From NCBI GenBank assembly GCA_018607835.1, contig JABBAS010000024.1, positions 19,644 to 53,171 of the forward strand: a DNA stretch of 33,528 nt, given 5' to 3'. How positions within the stretch are numbered: the stretch's first letter is position 1; the number at the start of each line of letters is the position of its first letter. The DNA is from Methylobacillus sp. (GTDB lineage Bacteria; Pseudomonadota; Gammaproteobacteria; Burkholderiales; Burkholderiaceae_C). Positions 24,869-33,306 of this stretch are shown here, piece by piece. Both the position numbers and the translations under genes were made by a program. Under the pieces are notes generated by a model. That model was not told the origin of the DNA and searched no databases. It saw only the letters and a list, made by a program, of their open reading frames with translations.

Positions 24869-27496
24869 GTGTCACGTAGACGTCGCTTCCCGCGCCTGCA
24901 CTGGGCGTTGCTGCAGACCTACTCTTGGGGTGAATGCAAGCAACACCCGTGGCGCACGCTCACGGTCGTCATCACGGTTGCTTTAGGCGTTGCCCTCGCG
25001 TTGGCCGTCCACCTCATCAACCACTCAGCCATCGCAGAGTTTGACCGTGCAAGCAATCAGGCACAAGGCCAAGCCGACTGGATCTTACGGAGTCGATCTG
25101 AGCAGCCCATTGCCCCGGGCTTGCTGCGTCAACTTAATCGGCAAGACGATATTGCGCTGACCAGCCCTGAGGTGCTACTCACCGCCGTGCTACCCCAACG
25201 CCCGACCCGAGCCAATTCCGACCTCGAAGACAACACCTTGGCACTGCGCGGCATAGACACCTTGGTACAAGGCCAGCTCAACCCGCTGCTGTTTCCCAAA
25301 CTGTATCCCGGCTTCTCCCGCCTCGATGTGTTTAGCCCTGACGTCATCTACCTCAACGCCAGCGCCTTATCCAGCTGGTCAGAGCCACCAAAGACACTCA
25401 CGATAGCGGTCGGCGGACGCTTGCACACGCTGCGCGTCGCTGGCACCGTTGCGGTCCCCGGCGGGCCAATGGGCGTGTTGGATATTGCGGCAGCCCAAGC
25501 CATTGCCGGCATGGGCGATCGCCTGGACAAGATCCACATCCGGCTGCGTCCAGGCGCGCCCCAGCGCGACGCCTCGGCATGGATGACGGCGTGGAATTTA
25601 CCGAGCACGCTCTATTTAGAAGCGCCAACGGACGGGACACAACGCCTAGAAAAGTTAACCCAAGCCTACCGCGTTAACTTAACGGTTTTGGCCTTGATCG
25701 CGCTCTTCACGGGGGCGTTTTTGGTCTTCTCCATCCTCTCGCTAAGCATTGCGAAGCGCATGCCGCAGTTCGCCCTACTTGGTATTTTGGGCTTGTCCCA
25801 TACCGAGCGCTTGGTCATCGTGCTGGTCGAGTCGGCTATCTTGGGCGTGGTCGGTAGCGCCTTGGGCGTTGGCTTGGCTGCGCTCTTAGCCAGTGCGGCC
25901 TTGGGCTTTCTCGGCGGTGATTTGGGGAGTGGCTTTTTCTCCGCCGCGCAGACCCGTCTGCAATGGGACGGTGCGGCCGCCGCAATCTTTATGGCACTCG
26001 GCGTCGTCGCCACCCTCGCTGGTGGGTGTTGGCCTGCGCAACGGGTTGCCAATATGGCGCCGGTCATGGCGATCAAAGGGCTACACGTTCAAACCACCCG
26101 TCATCGCCACCGGCAATTCGCTATGGGTGCCGCCCTCTTAGTTATCAGCGCGGTACTGTGCGCGTTACCGCCGTGGGGTAGCTTGCCGCTGGGCGCCTAC
26201 ATCGGCATTGCATTGCTATTGCTCGGCGCCATGATCTGCCTACCCCCTGCCGTGACCACGGTCGTTGCCAAGCTATCCGCGCGAACGACTCACCGCCTCA
26301 TGCCGATGCTGGCCTTGGCGCGCGCGCAACGAGTACCCCACGCAGGTGCCACCGCTGTGAGCGGCGTCGTCACCAGCTTGGCGCTGGCAGTGGCACTGAC
26401 CGTGATGGTGGGGAGCTTTCGCTACTCGGTCACCAGCTGGCTAGACACCGTGTTACCCGCAGACATCTACCTGCGCATAACGGATAGCAACTCGCAGCGT
26501 GACGCGCGATACTTCTCCGCCTCCTTTGAAACCGCCCTGCGTCAAATCGATGGCATTCAAAGTCTGCGTAGCCAACGCGTCACACCCGTCATTCTCGACA
26601 GCGAGCGCCCTGCGGTCACGGTGTTAGCGCGCGACTTACCCCTTAACAGCGCCGGGGAGCCCACCGACATCCCCTTGGTTGTGAGCGCCAACGATAGCCC
26701 TCAAGTCAATGCGCTTGGCAGCGCCGATCGCTACCCCGTTTGGGTCAGCGAGGCCTCACGGGATGCTTTCGGTTTGCGCCTCAACCAGCCCTTCACCGCT
26801 TTAGAACAAGCCTTGCCCGGAAAGACGCCGATCGTCGTCGGCGTCTGGCGGGACTACGCACGCCAAACGGGTAGCGTGGTCATGAAGCTGTCCGATTTTC
26901 GAGCGCTAACGCAAGACGGACGCATCACGGACATCGGCTTGACCCTTGCGCCCACCGCGTCGGACACGGCGGTCTTACGTGACGTTACGCGTGTGTTCCA
27001 ACAAGTGCACGTCGGCGCCCGAGCCGCTGAGCTAGAGGTTGCGAAAGCGCGCAGCATACGCCAAATCTCCCTAGAAATTTTTGACCGCAGCTTCGCCGTG
27101 ACCACCTGGCTACAAGGCGTCGCCATTGCCATTGGGCTGTTCGGTGTTGCCAGCAGTTTCAGTGCACAGGTGCTGGCACGCCAGCGCGAATTTGGTATGT
27201 TGTCCCACTTGGGTTTCACGCGACGCAGGATACAAACCCTGGTCGTCGGCGAAGGCCTGGTCTGGAGTGTCATCGGCGCCGTATTCGGCGCCCTGCTGGG
27301 CTTGGTCGTCAGTGCGATTTTGGTCTATGTGGTGAACCCACAAAGCTTCCACTGGTCCATGGACTGGCAAGTTCCTTGGGGGCGTTTGCTTAGCCTGATC
27401 GTCGCCGTCATCGTGACGGGCACCGTCACCTGCGCTTGGGTTGCGCGGCGCGCGCTCAACCAGTCTGCCGTGCAGTCTGTTAAACAAGATTGGTAG
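24869..27496 (+). CDS. FtsX-type ABC permease (large, double-domain; YbbP/AttFG-like)
   Basis: This 875-residue inner-membrane protein has an N-terminal membrane segment (about 30-50, TLTVVITVALGVALALAVHL). A periplasmic part (about 55-260) leads to a core of three or four segments (about 265-400), including FSILSLSIAKRM. A linker has two further segments, a second N-segment near 495 starts the second half, a second periplasmic part covers about 520-740, and three C-terminal segments end it. That is the duplicated FtsX architecture of YbbP-like permeases. Such permeases need a LolD/YbbA ATPase, which is missing here and is probably the gene at 16296-16994. It starts at GTG 24869, two bases after aotP stops. 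The AttH-like gene follows after five bases. Substrate is unknown; export or lipid handling is likely. Confidence 0.9.
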   Translation: MSRRRRFPRLHWALLQTYSWGECKQHPWRTLTVVITVALGVALALAVHLINHSAIAEFDRASNQAQGQADWILRSRSEQPIAPGLLRQLNRQDDIALTSPEVLLTAVLPQRPTRANSDLEDNTLALRGIDTLVQGQLNPLLFPKLYPGFSRLDVFSPDVIYLNASALSSWSEPPKTLTIAVGGRLHTLRVAGTVAVPGGPMGVLDIAAAQAIAGMGDRLDKIHIRLRPGAPQRDASAWMTAWNLPSTLYLEAPTDGTQRLEKLTQAYRVNLTVLALIALFTGAFLVFSILSLSIAKRMPQFALLGILGLSHTERLVIVLVESAILGVVGSALGVGLAALLASAALGFLGGDLGSGFFSAAQTRLQWDGAAAAIFMALGVVATLAGGCWPAQRVANMAPVMAIKGLHVQTTRHRHRQFAMGAALLVISAVLCALPPWGSLPLGAYIGIALLLLGAMICLPPAVTTVVAKLSARTTHRLMPMLALARAQRVPHAGATAVSGVVTSLALAVALTVMVGSFRYSVTSWLDTVLPADIYLRITDSNSQRDARYFSASFETALRQIDGIQSLRSQRVTPVILDSERPAVTVLARDLPLNSAGEPTDIPLVVSANDSPQVNALGSADRYPVWVSEASRDAFGLRLNQPFTALEQALPGKTPIVVGVWRDYARQTGSVVMKLSDFRALTQDGRITDIGLTLAPTASDTAVLRDVTRVFQQVHVGARAAELEVAKARSIRQISLEIFDRSFAVTTWLQGVAIAIGLFGVASSFSAQVLARQREFGMLSHLGFTRRRIQTLVVGEGLVWSVIGAVFGALLGLVVSAILVYVVNPQSFHWSMDWQVPWGRLLSLIVAVIVTGTVTCAWVARRALNQSAVQSVKQDW

Positions 27497-27501
27497 CCGT
27501 T

Positions 27502-28692
27502 ATGTTTGCCTCCCAACGCCCTTCTCGCCGCCAGTGCCTACAGTGGCTCCCCGCCGCCTTGGCGTGTACTTGGGCAATCCCCTCGCAGGGGGTTGCGCTT
27601 GCCAGCACCCGCCCCGCTAACGCGCAGCCGTTGCGGTTCCCACGCGACTTGGGTGCCCACCTCGATGCAGACATTGAGTGGTGGTACCTCACCGGCTACC
27701 TGCACGAAGCGGGTGCCACCATCGATGACACCCCCCACGGTTTTCAGATCACATTTTTTCGAAAGCGCATTCCGTCGACGCAGGCGCTGTCGCAACAACT
27801 CACAGCCAAACATTTGCTATTCGCCCATGCCGCTCTCACGTGGTCACCCAACGGGCAGACCTCCCCGGCCCTCAGACATGACCAGCGTATGGCCCGCTGG
27901 AATGGCCAACCACAAACCGCCAACGACAGCGTGCAAGGCGCCAACGCGCAGCGCGATCACATGGGTGTATTCATTGGGCACGGCCAGCGCGCATGGCGCA
28001 TCGATGACCAGGGTGCACCCGCTGGACCCTTACCCACTTTTCGCACCCGTGTCGCTGCCAACAACTTCACGCTCGACCTCAACGCAGCCAGCACCCAAGC
28101 GGTTGTGTTGCAAGGCGACCAAGGTTGGTCTCAAAAAGGGCCAGACCCCACCCATGCAAGTTGGTACACCACCCACCCCCAGTTGACGGTGAGTGGACGT
28201 ATCAGCGTCGACCAACAACCCCCCTTCGCTGTCAGCGGTCGGGCATGGCTGGACCACGAATGGAGCGCAGGTTTCATGCCCGCCGATGCCGTTGGATGGG
28301 ACTGGATTGGAATGAACTTTGATGACGGCAGTGCGCTCACCCTCTTTCAGATGCGCCGCGCTGATGGACAAGCCGTCTGGGCGGGTGGCTCGTGGCGAGA
28401 CGGCGAAAAACGCCAGACCCGCGCATTCCAACCAAATGAGATCACTTGGCAAGCAATAAACAAATGGGTCAGCCCCAAAACCGGCATCAATTACCCCGCA
28501 CAGTGGCGTATCCTTACGCCCGTGGGTATGTATACCGTTGAGCCCGTGTCTTTTGAGCAAGAGCTGGATAGCCGCGAAAGTACTGGTACGATTTATTGGG
28601 AAGGACTCAGCGCTTTACGTGATGCGCGTGGGCGCCGTGTGGCTTGGGGTTACCTTGAAATGACGGGTTATGGCAACCCGATAGAAATTTAG
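27502..28692 (+). CDS. AttH/CrtC-like lipocalin-fold secreted protein
   Basis: The 396-residue protein starts at ATG 27502, five bases after the permease stop. It opens with a twin-arginine style signal (RRQCLQW then a hydrophobic stretch to about residue 35). The mature part shows the AttH/CrtC marks DIEWWYLTGYL near the start, RAWLDHEWS, and WDWIGMNFDDGSALTLFQMR in the second domain. The family includes carotenoid 1,2-hydratase (CrtC) and Agrobacterium AttH, encoded beside AttEFG transport proteins. No carotenoid gene is seen, so an AttH-like role with the upstream FtsX permease is more likely than hydration of carotenoids. Two lipocalin-like barrels probably bind a lipid or hydrophobic molecule. 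It is folded in the cytoplasm if truly Tat-exported; its ligand is unknown. Confidence 0.88.
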   Translation: MFASQRPSRRQCLQWLPAALACTWAIPSQGVALASTRPANAQPLRFPRDLGAHLDADIEWWYLTGYLHEAGATIDDTPHGFQITFFRKRIPSTQALSQQLTAKHLLFAHAALTWSPNGQTSPALRHDQRMARWNGQPQTANDSVQGANAQRDHMGVFIGHGQRAWRIDDQGAPAGPLPTFRTRVAANNFTLDLNAASTQAVVLQGDQGWSQKGPDPTHASWYTTHPQLTVSGRISVDQQPPFAVSGRAWLDHEWSAGFMPADAVGWDWIGMNFDDGSALTLFQMRRADGQAVWAGGSWRDGEKRQTRAFQPNEITWQAINKWVSPKTGINYPAQWRILTPVGMYTVEPVSFEQELDSRESTGTIYWEGLSALRDARGRRVAWGYLEMTGYGNPIEI

Positions 28693-28696
28693 AACT

Positions 28697-30520
28697 ATGC
28701 AAACAGATGTGACCCCTCCCCGCTCCAAAGGCCTAATGGCGCTCGCGCCCTTTATTCGCCCTTACCGCTTACAGGTGCTGTTAGCGCTGGTGCTGTTGCT
28801 GTGTGCCGCCGCTACAACCTTGGTCTTCCCCTCCGCCCTGCGCCAACTCATTGACAGTGGTCTCGCGCAAGTGCAGACCGGTGACACAGCGAGTGCCACC
28901 CACCTGGCCAACTACTTCTTAGCACTGCTCGGTGTCGCGATAGCGCTCGCGCTTTTCTCTTCAGCGCGTTTCTACATGGTGAGCTGGTTGGGTGAGCGCA
29001 TCACGGCCGACTTGCGCCAAGCCGTCTACAACCGGGTGTTGCAACAGAGCCCCGCATTTTTTGAACACACCCCAACCGGTGAGGTGTTGTCGCGCCTGAG
29101 TGCCGATACCACCTTGATACAAACCGTGGTGGGCTCGTCCCTGAGCATGGGTCTGCGCAATGGCGTCATGGGACTGGGTGCGCTGGGTATGCTGGTGTGG
29201 CACCACCCACTCATGATGGCGCAGGTCACGATCGGCTTGTTAATGGTGATTGCCCCCAGCGTGTGGATGGGTCGCCGCGTAAGACGCCTCTCACGCGCTA
29301 GCCAAGACCGTGTTGCAGATGCCAGTGCCTTGGCCAACGAGATACTGAATGCGATCACTGTCGTACAAAGTTACACCGCTCAAATTCGCGAAAGCCTGCG
29401 CTTTAAGGAAGCAACGGATCAAGCCTTCCACGCCGCCGTTAGACGCACCACCGCGCGCTCTTGGTTGGTCGCCTTCATCATGAGCACCACCTCTGCGGCA
29501 TTGCTATGGGGTTTGTACACGGGCACCTTGGCCGTGCTGGAAGGCAGCATCAGCGCAGGCGAGCTTGGGCAGACCGTTCTCTACGTTTTGATATTGGCTG
29601 GTGCCTTTGCTGTATTGGGCGAGGTGAGCGGTGACCTGCTGCGTGCGGCTGGTGCCAGCGAACGATTGATCGAACTGCTACACCAAGATTCTGCGGTGGC
29701 ACAGCCCACTAACCCAAAGCAGCTACCGACACACAGTGCCGCCGGTATTGCCTTTGCCGACGTGGGTTTGTCGGTCACGTTTGATGCCGTGCGTTTTAGC
29801 TACCCGTCGCGGCCAGACACCTTGGCCTTGGATGCCCTCACGCTAGACATACAACCCGGCACCACCACCGCACTGGTGGGCGCCAGTGGTGCGGGCAAAA
29901 CCACGGTCACACAGTTGCTACAACGCTTCTACGATATTCAAGGCGGGCAGTTACTTTTAAACGGCTGTCCCATCCAATCGTTGGATCTGCAAAACCTGCG
30001 GGAAAGCATTGGCGTCGTGCCGCAAGAGCCGGTTGTTTTTGCCACCACCGCCTTTGAAAACATACGCTACGGTCGCCCCGATGCATCGGAGGCCGACGTC
30101 ATCAGCGCGGCCAAAGCGGCCCACGCCCATGACTTTATTTCTCAACTTCCGCAGGGCTATCAAACCTTTATGGGTGAACGTGGCGTACGCCTATCGGGTG
30201 GCCAACGCCAGCGCATTGGCATTGCCCGCGCCATTCTCAAAAATGCCCCATTGCTGCTGCTCGATGAAGCCACCAGCGCGCTAGACAGCCAAAGCGAGCA
30301 ACTTGTGCAGGCCGCGCTTGATCACGCCATGAAGGGTAGAACCACCATTGTTGTCGCGCACCGCCTGTCCACAGTCAAGCGGGCTGACCGCTTGGTCGTA
30401 TTGGACGCCGGACGTATCGTAGAAGAAGGCACGCATACCGAGTTGATGGCCCGTGATGGCGCCTACGCAGCCTTGGCGAATGCACAGTTTCAAACGCAAT
30501 CACCTGACGCAGCGGACTAA
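28697..30520 (+). CDS. MsbA-related ABC exporter (permease-ATPase fusion)
   Basis: This 607-residue half-transporter has an N-terminal domain of six membrane segments (about 20-310) and a C-terminal ATPase. The ATPase has Walker A GASGAGKT (about 395-402), QRFYDIQGG, Q-loop GVVPQEPVVF, signature LSGGQ (499-503), Walker B LLLLDEATSALD and switch His in VAHRLS. It works as a homodimer in the inner membrane. It belongs to the MsbA-related group (TIGR02204-like) rather than clear MsbA; there is no lpxK or kdsB neighbour as expected for MsbA. A lipid, peptide or drug substrate is possible. The ATG at 28697 lies four bases after the AttH gene stop, and LMW-PTP follows after 15 bases. Confidence 0.92.
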   Translation: MQTDVTPPRSKGLMALAPFIRPYRLQVLLALVLLLCAAATTLVFPSALRQLIDSGLAQVQTGDTASATHLANYFLALLGVAIALALFSSARFYMVSWLGERITADLRQAVYNRVLQQSPAFFEHTPTGEVLSRLSADTTLIQTVVGSSLSMGLRNGVMGLGALGMLVWHHPLMMAQVTIGLLMVIAPSVWMGRRVRRLSRASQDRVADASALANEILNAITVVQSYTAQIRESLRFKEATDQAFHAAVRRTTARSWLVAFIMSTTSAALLWGLYTGTLAVLEGSISAGELGQTVLYVLILAGAFAVLGEVSGDLLRAAGASERLIELLHQDSAVAQPTNPKQLPTHSAAGIAFADVGLSVTFDAVRFSYPSRPDTLALDALTLDIQPGTTTALVGASGAGKTTVTQLLQRFYDIQGGQLLLNGCPIQSLDLQNLRESIGVVPQEPVVFATTAFENIRYGRPDASEADVISAAKAAHAHDFISQLPQGYQTFMGERGVRLSGGQRQRIGIARAILKNAPLLLLDEATSALDSQSEQLVQAALDHAMKGRTTIVVAHRLSTVKRADRLVVLDAGRIVEEGTHTELMARDGAYAALANAQFQTQSPDAAD

Positions 30521-30535
30521 GGCCGGCACACCATC

Positions 30536-31027
30536 ATGACCGATCCAAAACCACTCAAAATTTTGTTTGTCTGCATGGGCAATATTTGTCGAAGCCCAAC
30601 GGCAGAGGGTGTTATGCGCCATGCCGTGAGCCAAGCGGGGCTTAGCCATGCTTTTGAAATTGACTCTGCTGGCACCCACAACTACCACCCCGCAGCCGCA
30701 CCCGACGAGCGCAGTCAGCAGCACGCAATGGCCAGAGGCTATGACCTGTCTGCGTTGCGTGCTCGTCAAATCACGGAGGCAGACTTCTCATACTTTGACC
30801 TCGTGCTGACCATGGACTGGGACAACCAATCTCTCGCAGAACACGCCTGCCCCGCGCCCCACCGACAGAAAATACGGCGATTCGCCGAATTTTTTCAAGC
30901 CCGTACGGACACCGTCGTCCCCGACCCTTACTTTGGTGGCGACAGCGGTTTTGAGCACGTCTTAGACCTCTGCGAAGATGGCGTGCAGGGCTTGCTTGCC
31001 TATCAACGCAACTTAGGTCAGGCCTAG
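30536..31027 (+). CDS. Low-molecular-weight protein-tyrosine phosphatase
   Basis: This 163-residue cytoplasmic phosphatase has the P-loop CMGNICRS (nucleophile Cys13, Arg19 in C-x5-R) and a general-acid loop DPYFGG with Asp130. Bacterial members often dephosphorylate BY-kinases in polysaccharide export or act on arginine- or tyrosine-phosphorylated proteins. No kinase or capsule gene is present here, so the target is unknown. The ATG at 30536 follows the exporter by 15 bases, and its 3' end overlaps the convergent hydrolase by four bases. It closes the nine-gene run that begins with aotJ. Confidence 0.94.
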   Translation: MTDPKPLKILFVCMGNICRSPTAEGVMRHAVSQAGLSHAFEIDSAGTHNYHPAAAPDERSQQHAMARGYDLSALRARQITEADFSYFDLVLTMDWDNQSLAEHACPAPHRQKIRRFAEFFQARTDTVVPDPYFGGDSGFEHVLDLCEDGVQGLLAYQRNLGQA

Positions 31028-32010
31028 CTGCTGGGGTAATCCTTAGCCAAGAAAGAGAGCAGCGCGGCATTTACTTCTGCAGGTTTTTCTTGCTGTATCC
31101 AGTGCCCCCCCTCAGGTATCACAACCGATGCACGCAGGTTGGCAACCGCTTGATGCAAACTCTCCAACATACCGCGCCCCATGGGCGAGGCGATGACGGC
31201 GTCACGCTCACCCGCAATAAACAAAGCCGGCGGCATCACCTTCGCGTCTTGAAACGGCGCCAACAACGCCCAGTTGCGGTCAATGTTGCGGTACCAATTA
31301 AACGGCCCCCTGAAACCATTCTTTTTGAACGCCTGCGCGAACACTGCGACATCGTCCTGCGTGAGCCATGACGGCAACGGGTCGGGATCAATGGACTTAT
31401 CCAGAAAACCCGCGTCTCCCTCCAAACGCAAACGCATGGCCGAATCGGGGGGCGCATCACCCGAACCGCTGAACAGCACACGCCGCACCGATGCCGTTAT
31501 GTCGCGCTCAAACTCCGCTTCAGGCGCGCCCTCGCGGTTGAAGTAAAACCAGTAGAAGTCCGTCAGCCCAGCAGCGCGTAACAGCGCCATCGGCTCACCC
31601 TTGGGGTTACGCGGTCTATGGGGCACGCTCAACGCGGCAACCGCCTTAAATAAATCGGGACGCATGAGTGCGGCGTTCCAAGCCACATTGGCACCCCAGT
31701 CGTGTCCAACGATACAGGCCTCTTGTTCGCCCAACGCACCCACCAGCCCCACCATGTCACCCACCAACTGGGCAATGTCATACGCTTGAATGTCGTGCGG
31801 TACAGAACTACCGCCGTAACCGCGCATGTCAGGTGCCACCACGCGGTAGCCGGCGTTCGCTAAAACGGGCATCTGGTGACGCCATGAGTACGCCAACTCT
31901 GGCCAGCCGTGGCACAACAGGACAAGAGGGCCCTCACCTTGCTCCGTGATACGCAGGGTGATACCGTTCGCCTGCACGTCGCGCTGCGTTGCGTCCCGAG
32001 TCATAGCCAT
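31024..32010 (-). CDS. Epoxide-hydrolase-like alpha/beta hydrolase
   Basis: This 328-residue alpha/beta-hydrolase has the epoxide hydrolase layout. The oxyanion motif is HGWP (34-37), the nucleophile elbow is GHDWG (Asp104), the acid is Asp270 and the base is His303 (GGHW). Lid tyrosines that protonate the epoxide are likely Tyr153 or Tyr156 (FYWFYFN) and Tyr240 (FNWYRN). Asp rather than Ser as nucleophile points to epoxide hydrolase; haloalkane dehalogenase lacks the HGxP and lid Tyr pattern. It would hydrolyse an epoxide to a diol; the substrate, possibly a fatty acid epoxide, is unknown. The ATG at 32010 has AAAGGA spaced about seven bases. It lies 61 bases after the SDR gene stops, probably in one transcript. 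Confidence 0.88.
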   Translation of the reverse strand: MAMTRDATQRDVQANGITLRITEQGEGPLVLLCHGWPELAYSWRHQMPVLANAGYRVVAPDMRGYGGSSVPHDIQAYDIAQLVGDMVGLVGALGEQEACIVGHDWGANVAWNAALMRPDLFKAVAALSVPHRPRNPKGEPMALLRAAGLTDFYWFYFNREGAPEAEFERDITASVRRVLFSGSGDAPPDSAMRLRLEGDAGFLDKSIDPDPLPSWLTQDDVAVFAQAFKKNGFRGPFNWYRNIDRNWALLAPFQDAKVMPPALFIAGERDAVIASPMGRGMLESLHQAVANLRASVVIPEGGHWIQQEKPAEVNAALLSFLAKDYPSS

Positions 32011-32071
32011 GAGAAGTCCTTTCAGAGCGGTTTACAGTCGCCAGTCGCCAGCAGACTGCGACGCAGCATCA

Positions 32072-32791
32072 CTACCAGGCGATCTCTGCGCCTTGATAGT
32101 CAATGTAATGGGCTCCCGCCTTCGCGTCCAGACCTTTCAGCGCCGCCAAGAGACCCGACACCGAATCTGACGGGGCCAATAAATACGGCGCTGACGGCAC
32201 AAACGGTGCCGACAATCCAGACTTCACCGTACCGGGCTGCAGCGCCACCACCCGCAGCTCGGGGCGCTTGCGTTGCAACTCAATGGCAGCCGTCTGAAGC
32301 ACCATATTGAGCGCCGCCTTTGACGCGCGGTAACCATACCAACCGCCCTTTTTGTTGTCCGAAATACTACCCACGCGCGCAGAGAGTTTGGCGTAAATAG
32401 CGGGGCCTGTTGCCAACAACGGCGCGAAGTGCCGCATCAACAACGCGGGGCCTATGGTGTTGGTTTGAAACTGCCGCATCAACGCCTCTGCGTTTAACTG
32501 CGACAAGGCTTTCTCAGGCCCAACCCCGTCAATCGTCAACGCGCCAGTGGCATCAATGATCACGTGGAAAGGTGCGTGCGCCTTCAGTGCCGCCGCTTGT
32601 GCGGCAATCGATTCTTCACGCAACAAATCAAAACCGGGCGTGTGCGTGCGGGAGACAGTAGCCACGTGCACACAGTGCGCATCCGATTGAAACGCCTCCA
32701 CAAAGGCGCCACCAATCGCTCCGCTTGCGCCCACTACGAGGGCGTTGTATGGGTGGTCAAACAACGAGAGCGCGGCACCCAAATTAGTCAT
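32072..32791 (-). CDS. Short-chain dehydrogenase/reductase, C-factor-like
   Basis: This 239-residue SDR has the NAD(P) motif GASGAIG (21-27), Asn111 (TNTIGPALL), catalytic Ser142, Tyr154 and Lys158 (YGYRASK), and PGTV near 187. Family marks such as DATGALTIDG, LSARVGSISDN and GGWYGYRASKAALN place it in a group that I associate, from memory, with genes next to photolyases and stress functions in proteobacteria. The substrate is unknown. It begins at ATG 32791, 18 bases after the small Cys-rich gene. Confidence 0.9.
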   Translation of the reverse strand: MTNLGAALSLFDHPYNALVVGASGAIGGAFVEAFQSDAHCVHVATVSRTHTPGFDLLREESIAAQAAALKAHAPFHVIIDATGALTIDGVGPEKALSQLNAEALMRQFQTNTIGPALLMRHFAPLLATGPAIYAKLSARVGSISDNKKGGWYGYRASKAALNMVLQTAAIELQRKRPELRVVALQPGTVKSGLSAPFVPSAPYLLAPSDSVSGLLAALKGLDAKAGAHYIDYQGAEIAW

Positions 32792-32809
32792 TGAACAGCT
32801 TCATTGGCA

Positions 32810-32995
32810 TCACGGCGCGCTTGATTTATTGGCTTGTGCATCTTGCGCCGCTTGCCCATTTTCCGCATCAGCGGGTGGGGCATCGGCTTGCGGGAAACAC
32901 ATTTTTTCGCCGTCCCATTTTTGGCCACACCAGCAAACGCCCTCAGCGTTGATGATGCACGTACCTGTGCCGCAGCACCGTTCATCTTCTGACAT
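32810..32995 (-). CDS. Small cysteine-rich protein of unknown function
   Basis: A 61-residue protein with six cysteines in its first 33 residues: Cys7, Cys8, Cys13, Cys21, Cys23 and Cys33. The motif block is CCGTGTCIINAEGVCWCG, then KWDGEKMCFPQ. The rest is an acidic, Ala- and Pro-rich, probably disordered tail. It could bind zinc or an iron-sulfur cluster, or be a redox switch; there is no recognised family name I can give. The ATG at 32995 has AGGAGAT seven bases upstream, which is a strong ribosome site, so it is real. It lies between the TIGR03643 gene (23 bases upstream) and the SDR gene. An in-frame longer start at 33025 is less supported. Confidence 0.8.
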   Translation of the reverse strand: MSEDERCCGTGTCIINAEGVCWCGQKWDGEKMCFPQADAPPADAENGQAAQDAQANKSSAP

Positions 32996-33018
32996 AACGA
33001 TCTCCTTGCTTATAGGTC

Positions 33019-33306
33019 TTAACAATTCGGGCGTCGATGATCGGCAATTGCACGGTCGTCGAATTTCATCTCGCTGCTGCGTAAAGCACGGTGCTTGGTC
33101 TTTCGGCCTCGCATACGCTTACGCCACATTTTGAACGAGCTCGGCGTGAGCTCCTTGCGCATGATCGCAATCACCTGCGGTTCAGTCACGCCGATGCGCT
33201 CTTGGATGGTCTCAAACGCCGTTCTATCTTCCCATGCCATCTGAATAACAGCCGACACGTCACCAGGCGTCAGCGTTCTCGTAGGCGTGGGTGAATGGTT
33301 AGGCAT
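33019..33306 (-). CDS. TIGR03643/DUF2805 family protein
   Basis: This 95-residue basic protein belongs to the TIGR03643 (DUF2805) group. The signature LTPGDVSAVIQMAWEDRTAF is followed by QVIAIMRKELTPSSFKMWRKR and RGRKTKHRALR. The helical, basic character suggests a nucleic-acid contact, but no function is known to me. The ATG at 33306 has GGGAAAG a few bases upstream and matches the family length; the open frame runs on to 33477 without family similarity. It is the first visible gene of the minus-strand run with the Cys-rich protein and the SDR. Confidence 0.88.
   Translation of the reverse strand: MPNHSPTPTRTLTPGDVSAVIQMAWEDRTAFETIQERIGVTEPQVIAIMRKELTPSSFKMWRKRMRGRKTKHRALRSSEMKFDDRAIADHRRPNC

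Noticed and set aside
27506-28186. A 226-codon plus-strand frame overlapping the AttH-like gene
   Set aside because: It is out of frame with a well-recognised lipocalin-fold protein and rich in Pro/Thr/Ser, as expected of a shifted frame.
27502-28692. Carotenoid 1,2-hydratase (CrtC)
   Set aside because: No carotenoid gene is present, and the gene follows an FtsX permease as AttH does, so the AttH-like label is safer.
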